Positions 52,559 to 60,534 of a stretch of 64,000 nucleotides of DNA are shown here, piece after piece. Source of the DNA: SKVR01 sp046291875 (GTDB lineage Bacteria; Bacteroidota; Bacteroidia; Bacteroidales; UBA7960); contig JBKBSF010000015.1 of the NCBI GenBank assembly GCA_046291875.1, positions 42,473 through 106,472 on the forward strand, in the 5' to 3' direction. Made by a program: the position numbers and the translations under genes. The notes under the pieces are model-generated. The model saw only the letters and a list, made by a program, of their open reading frames with translations, was not told where the DNA came from and searched no databases. Each line of letters opens with the position of its first letter. The stretch's first letter is position 1.

Positions 52559-53266
52559 ATGAAACTACTCTATGTATTGATACTTGCGCTGGCACTGGCC
52601 GTTTTTTTAAGGGCTGCCGACTATTTTCTGGGGCTTGCCACCCGGGGGAAATCCTGGCATCAGCATATCAGGCGGATTTTTCCGTGGTTCGAGTTGGGAG
52701 CCTGGTTGGCGTTTGCTTTCTGGAGTATAGAAAATCTTTTTGCCCGCACTGAGCTCTACCCCTTCCTGATGGGTGCTTTGGCAGTTGTTGTAATTGCCTC
52801 ACTGGGGTGGTTCGTTTTGCGCGAGTGGGTTGCAGGTGCCATGTTGAGAGCCGATCAGGCCCTGGAGCCTGGGGTTTTTATCAAAACACAGGGGTACGAA
52901 GGTACCGTGCAGTCGGTTGGGTTGGTATCTCTGGAGCTGCTCACTGCTGAAGGAGAAAAGGTGAAGGTGCCCTGGAGCAGCTTGTCGGGCAAAGGCGTGT
53001 TTCGTACTACTGGCAGAGGGCAGGGCAAAAGCCAGTGTTTGCGGTTAAAAATTGCTCAGAAATATGGTGCAGGGACTATTCAGCAGGCTCTGCGGCGCAA
53101 GCTGCTGGAGTTGCCCTGGGTGGTGGCCGGCTATGAAGTAAAGGTGCAACTTACCCCCTCCGGTGCAGATTATCTGGCCGAGGTATATTTTCAATCCATC
53201 AAAGAGGAGATGCTCAGCCAGACCCAGGAGGTGTTGCTGGATTTTGTCAGGGATCAGTTTCCCTGA
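52559..53266 (+). CDS. MscS-like mechanosensitive channel-related membrane protein
   Basis: 235 residues. Three predicted helices (LLYVLILALALAVFL, FELGAWLAFAFWSIENLF, MGALAVVVIASLGWFVL) are followed by an MscS-type beta-domain (ALEPGVFIKTQGYEGTVQSVGLVSLELLTAEGEKVKVPWSSL) and an alpha/beta cytosolic part. The glycine/alanine-rich pore helix typical of MscS is short or degenerate, so channel activity is uncertain. It starts 60 bases after the SLC12-NTPase gene on the same strand, so the two probably share an osmotic or ion-balance role. It is convergent with the MORN gene, two bases between stops. Confidence 0.78.
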   Translation: MKLLYVLILALALAVFLRAADYFLGLATRGKSWHQHIRRIFPWFELGAWLAFAFWSIENLFARTELYPFLMGALAVVVIASLGWFVLREWVAGAMLRADQALEPGVFIKTQGYEGTVQSVGLVSLELLTAEGEKVKVPWSSLSGKGVFRTTGRGQGKSQCLRLKIAQKYGAGTIQQALRRKLLELPWVVAGYEVKVQLTPSGADYLAEVYFQSIKEEMLSQTQEVLLDFVRDQFP

Positions 53267-53268
53267 TC

Positions 53269-55008
53269 TTAATCGTTGCGCATTTCAGTGATGCGGCCAT
53301 CGCGGAAGGTCATACGGCGTATACGGTTGCCCTGGTTGTCCCACATGCTCCAGCGGCCTTGTTTTACGCCCTCAACATATTGTCCTTCCTCGCGTTTGCG
53401 TCCGTTCTCATGAAACGACACAAAGTTGCCATGCATGCGGTTGTCTCTGAATTGCTGCTCACGTATTTTCCTGCCCCTCTCATCGTAAAAGATCCATAGG
53501 CCTTGTTTCTGGTTTTCCTGGTAGGAGCCTTCCTCCATGATGTTGCCATTCACGTAATACTGGGCGAACGTACCGTGGAGCAGCCCCTCCTGATAGTGCG
53601 CCACCCGTTGCAGCTTTCCGTCGGGCAACCAGTGTGTAGCTCTGCCATGCCGCACTTCTCCCTCTTGCTCGGGCGAGAATTTGTAATGGATTTCGTATCG
53701 TTTCCTTCCGTTTTCGTGCCATCCGGTCCACATACCATCCATGCGGGCTTGGTTGAAGTGCCCCCGGTCTTTGATCTGACCGCTCTCAAACCAGCTGGTC
53801 CACTCACCATGCTCCACATCGTCTGCAAAGGGGCCTTCGTGGCTTTTGCGGCCCGACTCAAACCAAACGGTCCAGGTTCCCTGGCGTTTTCCGTTTACAA
53901 AGTCGCCCTGCCTGAGCTTTTCTCCTGTAGTGTAGTAGTAGGTCCAGGTGCCATGTTGTACGCCCATTTCGAAGTCGCCAGTGCTGGCTTTGTTTCCGTT
54001 AGGGAAGTAGTAGATCCAGGTGCCGTGCTGCAGGTCTTCATGGGAGTGGCCTTCCATATCGGGCTGGCCATTGTCGAACCACCACCGGGCAAAGCCATGG
54101 AGCTTGTTTTGCTGGTAATGCCCTTCGAATTCCTTTTGTCCGTTGGTGTGAAACCTTGCAGATGGGCCATGGCGCAGGTCTGCTTCAAACCAGGTGGTTT
54201 CCTTGGGGGTGCCGTCTTCAAAAAAGAATTCCCACTGGCCATGTTTTTTGCCACTTTTAATGCCTCCCTGCATTTCCAGCGTGCCATTGGGAAACCAGGT
54301 CTTGCTGAAACCATCGTCATGCTGAATTTCTGCCCATTTCTGTCCGTCTTCGTACCAGAAATGCCACAACCCTCTTTTCTGGTCATCGGTGTAAGTGCCT
54401 TCCGACCATAATTTGCCCGACTGATAAAAATATTTGTAAGAACCTTGTTTAAGGTCATTTATCTTTCTGCCCGATTCTCTAAGGTTTCCGTTGGGATAAT
54501 ACGCTTCGAAAGCAGAGGTTTCGTAGTGGAAGGTTTCTGCCAGCAACCCTGCCATGTTGAAAAACTGCCAGAGGCCTGTGCGTTCATCTTGCTCATAATT
54601 GCCCTGTGCCTGTTTTTCTCCATTTTCGTGGAAATAGGTCCATAAGCCGGATTTTCCCAGTTGGGTCCACGGGCCCGCATGGCTTACAATGCCACTGTAG
54701 TAAAATGCAGTATAGCTCCCCTGAGAGAAGTCGATCTGGTAGATCCGTATCTCTTCCTCGTTGAAAAACTCCCACAGTCCGGTTTGGGTGCCCATATCAT
54801 AATGGCCTTGGCGACGAAGCACCTGATCCTGGTCGTAATACTGCCAGAAGCCATTTTTTTCACCTTCCGTATAAGGCCCCTGGCCCATCAGATCGCCATC
54901 CTGAAGCCGCACCGAAGGGGTTTGTGCCCCCGCAGAGGAGACAAAAAACAAGCATACCAGCACAAAGGTTGCCGAAAAGAGGGTTGGGAAGAGGTTTTTT
55001 CTGTTCAT
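53269..55008 (-). CDS. Secreted MORN-2/YwqK-type repeat protein
   Basis: 579 residues. A signal peptide (to SSAGAQ) is followed almost entirely by about 19 repeats of roughly 23 residues with the pattern (H/Q/N)G.W..(Y/F)...G....G.Y. Examples are NGFWQYYDQDQ, TGLWEFFNEEE, HGTWIYYFPNG, HGEWTSWFESG and QGRWSMWDNQG. Such repeats (MORN-2, often annotated YwqK-like antitoxin) form elongated beta-solenoids; databases use the antitoxin label loosely and nothing here supports that role. Export is predicted. It may bind surfaces or other proteins. Confidence 0.83.
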   Translation of the reverse strand: MNRKNLFPTLFSATFVLVCLFFVSSAGAQTPSVRLQDGDLMGQGPYTEGEKNGFWQYYDQDQVLRRQGHYDMGTQTGLWEFFNEEEIRIYQIDFSQGSYTAFYYSGIVSHAGPWTQLGKSGLWTYFHENGEKQAQGNYEQDERTGLWQFFNMAGLLAETFHYETSAFEAYYPNGNLRESGRKINDLKQGSYKYFYQSGKLWSEGTYTDDQKRGLWHFWYEDGQKWAEIQHDDGFSKTWFPNGTLEMQGGIKSGKKHGQWEFFFEDGTPKETTWFEADLRHGPSARFHTNGQKEFEGHYQQNKLHGFARWWFDNGQPDMEGHSHEDLQHGTWIYYFPNGNKASTGDFEMGVQHGTWTYYYTTGEKLRQGDFVNGKRQGTWTVWFESGRKSHEGPFADDVEHGEWTSWFESGQIKDRGHFNQARMDGMWTGWHENGRKRYEIHYKFSPEQEGEVRHGRATHWLPDGKLQRVAHYQEGLLHGTFAQYYVNGNIMEEGSYQENQKQGLWIFYDERGRKIREQQFRDNRMHGNFVSFHENGRKREEGQYVEGVKQGRWSMWDNQGNRIRRMTFRDGRITEMRND

Positions 55009-55054
55009 AATGTAAGGGCAAAAGAAGGTTTTTAAACAAACGGCTTGTCGTGTA

Positions 55055-55062
55055 CAAAATTA
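55055..55062 (-). promoter_or_regulatory. Weak -7 element for the MORN-repeat gene
   Basis: TAATTTTG on the minus strand matches TAnnTTTG 46 bases upstream of the start. No upstream TTG lies at the right distance. The rest of the 255-base spacer to the helicase gene shows nothing further. Confidence 0.35.
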
Positions 55063-55263
55063 TAAAACGATGGGCAATAAAAAAACACTCTATCCATTGC
55101 TGTATGTATGATCTGTAAAGATAGCAGTATGTCTTCGCGGCTTTCTTTTTTGTTTGCCGGAGGTGTTTATGCTTATAGCTGGGGCTGCTCTGTCATCACT
55201 TATGCAAACAGGTTTTGTCATTAATCGGGGGTTTTTTTTTAGCTTCGCTGTAAATTTCTTAGC

Positions 55264-58200
55264 ATGCAAAGCAAACCCTTCCTCGTATATAAATCCTCGG
55301 CAGGCAGTGGGAAAACCTATACCCTGGTAAAGGAGTACCTGCGCATAGTGTTGCAGGAGCCAGATAAGATCCGCCATATCCTCGCCATTACATTTACCAA
55401 TGCGGCTGCAGCGGAAATGAAGGAAAGGGTGATTGCTGCCCTTGGCGATATTGCCTCACTGGCCGGCAAGGAGGAGAATCAATGGCCTGCCCAGGGCAAA
55501 CGGTTGGTTGAGGCTTTGCATAGCGAAATGCCGCTTCAGCCTTTTGAGATCATTCGAAGGGCTCAGCTTGCCCTTACCCTGATTCTGCACAATTATGGCG
55601 ATTTCAGTATCAGCACCATAGATAGCTTTGTGCATCGGCTTATACGGAGCTTTGCCTTCGACCTGCAGTTGCCTCTCAACTTTGATGTGGAGCTCGACCA
55701 GGATCAACTGCTGGGGCAGGCGGTGGATTTACTGGTAAGCAGGGCCGGGCAGGATGAAGCTCTCACCCGCCTGCTGGTGCAGTTTATAGAAAGCCGCACC
55801 GATGAAGAAAAGAGCCCTTATATCGAATACGATATTGCCAATATGGCCCGTACGCTTATGGACGAGAAAGGGGGAGTATTTGTGGAAAGGCTGCGCCATA
55901 TAAATCTGGATGATTTCGGCAAGATACACGCTGAACTCGAAAAGCAAATAAGCCGGTTCGAAGAAGAGGTTGCAGGCCTGGCAAAGGAAGCGGTAAAACT
56001 ATTGGATGATAACGCAATTGCAGACAAAGACTTCTTCCAGGGAAACAGAGGGCTGCCCGGTTATTTCAGGGCCCTGGCCCAGGGGCTGGTGGCCACGCGC
56101 ATTCAGCCCAACAGCTACGTGGTAAAGACCATTGAAGAGGATAAATGGACCGCAGGAAAAGCCGATGCACATGCCGTGGCTGCCATCGGATCCATCAAGT
56201 CAAAGCTCAACGAAACCTATTTGCAGATCAGGCAGCTGGCCGATCTTCACCTTGAAACCTACCGTGTGCAGGGGCTTGTAAAACAAAGCCTTTTCCCCAT
56301 TGCGGTGCTCAGTGAGCTGGAGAAGGTGCTCAATGAAATCAAATCGGAGAATGCATTGCTGCATATCTCAGACTTCAACAGGAAAATATCTGATATTGTG
56401 GCTGTTGAGCCTACTCCTTTTATCTACGAGCGTATTGGCGAACGCTACCATCATTACATGATTGATGAGTTTCAGGATACCTCGGGCCTGCAATGGCAAA
56501 ACCTCCTTCCTTTGCTCGACAATGCATTGGCATCAGGGCACACCAACCTGGTGGTTGGCGATGGCAAGCAAGCCATTTACAGATGGCGCAATGGCGATGT
56601 GGAACAGTTTGCCTCTTTGCCGCAGATCCCCCAGGGGATCCACTCGCCTGCACGCGATCAGTGGCAAGCCACTTTGCAGCGCAACTACCAGCCCATGAAT
56701 CTGGATACCAATTATCGATCCTGCGCCCAGATCGTAGATTTCAACAACCGCTTCTTTGGGTTTGCCCAGAATGTGCTGCCTCCGTCTCTTCAGGCTGTGT
56801 ATGAGGGGCAGCAGCAAAAATGGCGCAGCGACAAGCCCGGCGGTTATGTTGAGCTGGTCTTTGCTCAGCCCGGCAAAGAGGACGACTACGACCAGCAGGT
56901 ATTGCAGCAGATTCTGCTTACCATTCGCGATCTGCAGCAGAAAAACCACCCCCTGAGCGATATTACCATCCTTTGCCGTGCCAACAGCCAGGCCAGCAAC
57001 GTGGCCCGCCATCTGCTGGAAGAAGGGCTCAACGTGATATCCTCCGAGTCGCTCCTGTTGATACAATCGCCACGAGTCAATTTTATGACCATCGTGATGA
57101 AAATGCTGCACGATCCTACAGATGCTGTGAGCCTTACAGGTTTTCTGCAGTATCTGAGCAAGAGTGGCCTGCTGAGGCAACCTCTACATCAATTGCTCGA
57201 TCATTTTGTGCTACATCCGCGGGGGCAACACCATGATCTTCTGCCTGAGGCAGAAAAGCTGCTGCAACACCATGGCATTGACTTCAGGTTCTCTCCTTGC
57301 ATGCATATGGGGCTTTACGAACTTGCAGAAACCATTGTGCGAAGCTTCTTTCCCGCCAATTCCACAGATCCTTTTGTGGCGTTTTTCATGGATGTGATTT
57401 ACGATTACAGCAATCGTTTTGTGGCCTCACCAGCCGCATTCCTGGAATGGTGGGGCGAAAATGCTTCCCGGTTTTCTGTGGTGGTGCCCGAAGGGGTGGA
57501 TGCTGTGCAGGTAATGACCATACACAAGTCGAAAGGGTTGCAGTTTCCGGTGGTGATCTACCCATGGGCAGATATGGGCTTTGGGAGGTTGTCCAAACCC
57601 GGGCAATGGGTGGAGCTTGAAGAGCTGCCCGGATGCACTCCTTTGGAGGTGGCATGGGTTAAGATATCAAAAGCCATGGAGGGCACTCGCTACGAACCCA
57701 TCTGGCAGGAGGAAAAGGGCAAAACCATGCTCGATATCCTCAATGTGGTGTATGTTGCCTTTACCAGAGCTGTAGACAAGCTGTTTGTGATTTCGAAAGC
57801 CCCTGGAAAATCGGGCAATTCTGAAAATATTCCAGGTTTGCTGCATCAGTTTCTTTCGCAGGATAATGTTCAGCCCGACCCATCCGGGGTGTTCCGTTTT
57901 GGTGAAAACAACCCGGTGGTATCAGCTGAAGGCCAAAGCCCGGCCACGGCCGCATTGTTTGGGGCTTATGTGTCACTCCCCTGGACCCAGCGCCTGAGTA
58001 TCCGCTCGAGGCAGCTGGAAAAAGTATCAACACCTGACTTGCCCCCGCCTGCCGATGCCTCCCAGCGGGGCTCGCGGATCCATGCTATTATGGAGAAAAT
58101 CCATGCACCCGGCCAGGTGGAAACAGTGCTCGAACAACTCCGTGCAACCGGACAAATGGATGAAGATCAAAAAAGAGAACTCCACCAGCAGATCACCTCG

Positions 58201-58476
58201 GTGCTGAACCATCCCGGACTGCTGAAATGGTACCAGCCAGGCATGGAAGCTCGCAACGAATGCGGGATGTACGATGATCAAGGGCAGTTCTTCAGGGCCG
58301 ACAGGGTGGTGGTGCAGGAAGACAAAGCTGCCGTAATAGATTATAAAACCGGGGAACCTTATCCCTGGCACAAAGAGCAAATCATACGCTATGGGGCTGT
58401 GCTTACACAGATGGGGTACAGGGAGGTGGAAAAATATCTGGTATACCTGGATAGCGGTACCGTAGAATTAGTCTAA
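55264..58476 (+). CDS. addA: AddA-like UvrD-family helicase with C-terminal nuclease domain
   Basis: 1070 residues. Superfamily 1A helicase motifs: SAGSGKTYT (12-20), ILAITFTNAAAAEMKERV (Ia), DEFQDTSGLQW (about 400), VGDGKQAIYRWRNGD (about 432), NYRS (482), MTIHKSKGLQFPVVI (about 750) and VAFTRAVDKLFV (about 828). A C-terminal PD-(D/E)XK nuclease is indicated by FRADRVVV and VIDYKTGEPYPWHKEQI (about 1012-1040). This is the layout of the RecB/AddA family, which resects double-strand breaks. The usual partner AddB is not adjacent; downstream is an unrelated NuoE-like gene. Confidence 0.9.
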   Translation: MQSKPFLVYKSSAGSGKTYTLVKEYLRIVLQEPDKIRHILAITFTNAAAAEMKERVIAALGDIASLAGKEENQWPAQGKRLVEALHSEMPLQPFEIIRRAQLALTLILHNYGDFSISTIDSFVHRLIRSFAFDLQLPLNFDVELDQDQLLGQAVDLLVSRAGQDEALTRLLVQFIESRTDEEKSPYIEYDIANMARTLMDEKGGVFVERLRHINLDDFGKIHAELEKQISRFEEEVAGLAKEAVKLLDDNAIADKDFFQGNRGLPGYFRALAQGLVATRIQPNSYVVKTIEEDKWTAGKADAHAVAAIGSIKSKLNETYLQIRQLADLHLETYRVQGLVKQSLFPIAVLSELEKVLNEIKSENALLHISDFNRKISDIVAVEPTPFIYERIGERYHHYMIDEFQDTSGLQWQNLLPLLDNALASGHTNLVVGDGKQAIYRWRNGDVEQFASLPQIPQGIHSPARDQWQATLQRNYQPMNLDTNYRSCAQIVDFNNRFFGFAQNVLPPSLQAVYEGQQQKWRSDKPGGYVELVFAQPGKEDDYDQQVLQQILLTIRDLQQKNHPLSDITILCRANSQASNVARHLLEEGLNVISSESLLLIQSPRVNFMTIVMKMLHDPTDAVSLTGFLQYLSKSGLLRQPLHQLLDHFVLHPRGQHHDLLPEAEKLLQHHGIDFRFSPCMHMGLYELAETIVRSFFPANSTDPFVAFFMDVIYDYSNRFVASPAAFLEWWGENASRFSVVVPEGVDAVQVMTIHKSKGLQFPVVIYPWADMGFGRLSKPGQWVELEELPGCTPLEVAWVKISKAMEGTRYEPIWQEEKGKTMLDILNVVYVAFTRAVDKLFVISKAPGKSGNSENIPGLLHQFLSQDNVQPDPSGVFRFGENNPVVSAEGQSPATAALFGAYVSLPWTQRLSIRSRQLEKVSTPDLPPPADASQRGSRIHAIMEKIHAPGQVETVLEQLRATGQMDEDQKRELHQQITSVLNHPGLLKWYQPGMEARNECGMYDDQGQFFRADRVVVQEDKAAVIDYKTGEPYPWHKEQIIRYGAVLTQMGYREVEKYLVYLDSGTVELV

Positions 58477-58685
58477 ATTAAAACTGACCTGATGGGGCGG
58501 TTTTTGGCCGTAAGCAGGGGTGATGTGTTGCGAAATATTTGTACTTTAACCCCCGAAAACACACTGCTGTAAAGGCAAAGAACTTAATCGCGGTAAACAG
58601 GTGCTGAAAGGCGAAAATTACAACGCCCGCACTGCAATTGGTTGGGTTGGCTTGCCGGTACTTTTACAGCCAAAAACCAAAACTC

Positions 58686-59135
58686 ATGAATCCCAGAGAC
58701 ATCATAGCCCGCTTTGAACCCCGCCAGGATAACCTGCTCAATATGCTTCATGCATTGCAGGACTCCCACCCCGAAAACTATATCACCTCAGATGCAATGG
58801 ACGAAGTGGCCCGCTATCTCAATATGACCAAAAGCTCAGTGTTTGGAGTGGTAGATTATTACAGCATGTTTAGCCTCAGGCCCCGCGGGCGCTACATCAT
58901 AAGGGTGTGTGTGTCTCCGGTATGCCACATCAAAAAAGCCGGAGGCATCATCAGTCATCTTGAAAACATTTTGGGCATTAAGACCGGTGAAACAACTCCC
59001 GACAAGCTGTTTACCCTTGAAATTGCTGAATGCCTGGGCCAGTGTCAGGAGGCTCCTTCCATGATGATCAACCAAAAGGTATACAACAACCTCACCGACG
59101 CACGCATCCGGGAAATCATTGCATTGTACAAATAA
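58686..59135 (+). CDS. NuoE-like [2Fe-2S] subunit of NAD-linked formate dehydrogenase
   Basis: 149 residues from MNPRDIIARF. Thioredoxin-like ferredoxin fold with the four cluster cysteines in two pairs: RVCVSPVCH and AECLGQCQEAP. It carries electrons between the FMN subunit and the rest of the complex. The ATG is favoured over an in-frame GTG-type extension because it begins at the conserved helix. It is followed after 60 bases by the NuoF-like gene and then the formate dehydrogenase subunit, forming a three-gene unit. Confidence 0.92.
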   Translation: MNPRDIIARFEPRQDNLLNMLHALQDSHPENYITSDAMDEVARYLNMTKSSVFGVVDYYSMFSLRPRGRYIIRVCVSPVCHIKKAGGIISHLENILGIKTGETTPDKLFTLEIAECLGQCQEAPSMMINQKVYNNLTDARIREIIALYK

Positions 59136-59136
59136 A

Positions 59137-59180
59137 ACTCTTTCGCCCTCAGCGCCCCCACGCCTCTGCGGTGAAAAACC
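59137..59180 (+). repeat. Half copy of a CTCTGCG-type palindromic repeat
   Basis: The stretch ending CCTCTGCGGTGAAAAACC resembles the right arm of the palindrome at 60446-60506 (ending GGCGGTGAAAAG). It lies between the NuoE-like and NuoF-like genes. Such CGCAGAG/CTCTGCG repeats are common interspersed elements in many bacteria. Confidence 0.45.
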
Positions 59181-59195
59181 AAAATTACCTAAGTC

Positions 59196-60446
59196 ATGAT
59201 AAAAGAAACCCGACTCACCCTTCAGAACATCGGTAAGATCAACCCCGAAAGCATCGACGACTATATAGCTGCCGGCGGATATGAGGGATTAGAAAAAGCC
59301 CTTGCCATGGACCCCTTCTCCATAATTGATGAAATGCTGGAGGCCGGCCTCCGCGGAAGGGGTGGAGCAGGTTTTTCGACCGGCATGAAGCAGAAGTTCA
59401 CAAGCAAATCCTGTCAGGCCTGTCCGCAACGCTATGTGGTGGTCAATGCCGATGAAGGAGAACCCGGCACATTCAAGGATCGTATCATAATGGAGCAGGA
59501 TCCACACCTCTATCTGGAGGGAACCATCATAGCGGCCCGGTCTATCCGTGCCACCCATGGGTTTATCTATATCCGGGGCGAATACTACACCTGCATAGCG
59601 CGCACGCAAAAAGCCATCGATGATGCATACTCTCGGGGGTTTCTGGGGAAAAATATCCTGGGGTCGGGCTTTGATTTTGATGTGGAAATCCGTCTGGGGG
59701 CAGGCTCTTACCTTTGTGGCGAAGAGCTTACCATGCTCGAGTCGCTGGAAGGCAAGCGGGGCAACCCCCGTATCAAACCTCCCTTTCCTGCCGAAAAGGG
59801 AATTTTTGGTGCTCCTACCCTGGTAAACAATGTGGAAACCCTGGCCAATGTGCCCTTAATCCTGAGAAACGGAAAAGAGTGGTACCGGGGTTATGGCACC
59901 GAAAGATCGCCGGGCACCAAGATCTTTACCGTTAGTGGGCAGGTAAATAAACCGGGCTATTACGAGCTGGAGCTGGGGGTTACCCTGCGGCAGATCATCG
60001 ACGATCTGTGCGGCGGAATGTTGGAGGGAAAACCTTTCAAAGCTGCGCTATTGGGAGGTGCTGCCGGTACTTTTGTGGATGCATCCATGCTCGACGAAAG
60101 AATGACCTACGACAACCTGAAAGAAAAGGGAGCTACCCTGGGTTCGGGTGCTGTGATCGTTATGGCGGAAGAAGATTCTGTTTATGAAGTTCTGCACTCA
60201 TGTCTTCGCTTCTTCAAGCATGAATCGTGTGGAAAGTGCGTTCCCTGCCGGGTAGGTACAACCCTGATGGTAAAAGACCTTGAAAAGCTCCAAAACGGTA
60301 TTCAAGACAAAGAGGCACTGGTGCAGAAACTGGTGAAAGACAGCAAAATGATTGCCGCCACCTCTTTGTGTCCCCTGGGCCAGTCGCCTGTACTGCCCAT
60401 GGAGTCAGCGGCGCGGTATTTCATGAAGGAATTAGTTAAGGTATAA
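59196..60446 (+). CDS. NuoF-like FMN/NADH-binding subunit
   Basis: 416 residues. NADH/FMN site: GRGGAGFSTGMKQKF and YVVVNADEGEPGTFKDR. Family signatures follow: GAGSYLCGEELTMLESLEGK, then PPFPAEKGIFGAPTLVNNVE. The 4Fe-4S cluster is ESCGKCVPCRVGT plus the later SLCPLGQS. It oxidises or reduces NAD(H) and passes electrons to the formate dehydrogenase subunit through its iron-sulfur cluster. It lacks the extra N-terminal thioredoxin domain and C-terminal ferredoxin domain of HydB/HylB-type subunits, so it is the short NuoF form. Confidence 0.95.
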   Translation: MIKETRLTLQNIGKINPESIDDYIAAGGYEGLEKALAMDPFSIIDEMLEAGLRGRGGAGFSTGMKQKFTSKSCQACPQRYVVVNADEGEPGTFKDRIIMEQDPHLYLEGTIIAARSIRATHGFIYIRGEYYTCIARTQKAIDDAYSRGFLGKNILGSGFDFDVEIRLGAGSYLCGEELTMLESLEGKRGNPRIKPPFPAEKGIFGAPTLVNNVETLANVPLILRNGKEWYRGYGTERSPGTKIFTVSGQVNKPGYYELELGVTLRQIIDDLCGGMLEGKPFKAALLGGAAGTFVDASMLDERMTYDNLKEKGATLGSGAVIVMAEEDSVYEVLHSCLRFFKHESCGKCVPCRVGTTLMVKDLEKLQNGIQDKEALVQKLVKDSKMIAATSLCPLGQSPVLPMESAARYFMKELVKV

Positions 60447-60506
60447 CCGCAGAGACACAGAGACGCAGAAATTCTTTGGAACTCTGCGCATCCGCGTCTT
60501 GGCGGT
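60446..60506. repeat. CGCAGAG/CTCTGCG palindromic interspersed repeat
   Basis: Arms 60446-60469 (ACCGCAGAGACACAGAGACG...) and 60483-60506 (TCTGCGCATCCGCGTCTTGG...) are imperfectly complementary around a 13-nt loop. The left arm begins at the last base of the NuoF-like stop codon and the element ends 28 bases before the formate dehydrogenase ATG. It may fold in the operon mRNA and lower downstream expression. Confidence 0.6.
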
Positions 60507-60534
60507 GAAAAGAAACATTTCAACTCCCGAGAAA

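Noticed and set aside
53269..55008. Toxin-antitoxin annotation of the YwqK-like repeats.
   Set aside because: The label comes from database naming; there is no adjacent toxin gene and the protein appears to be secreted.
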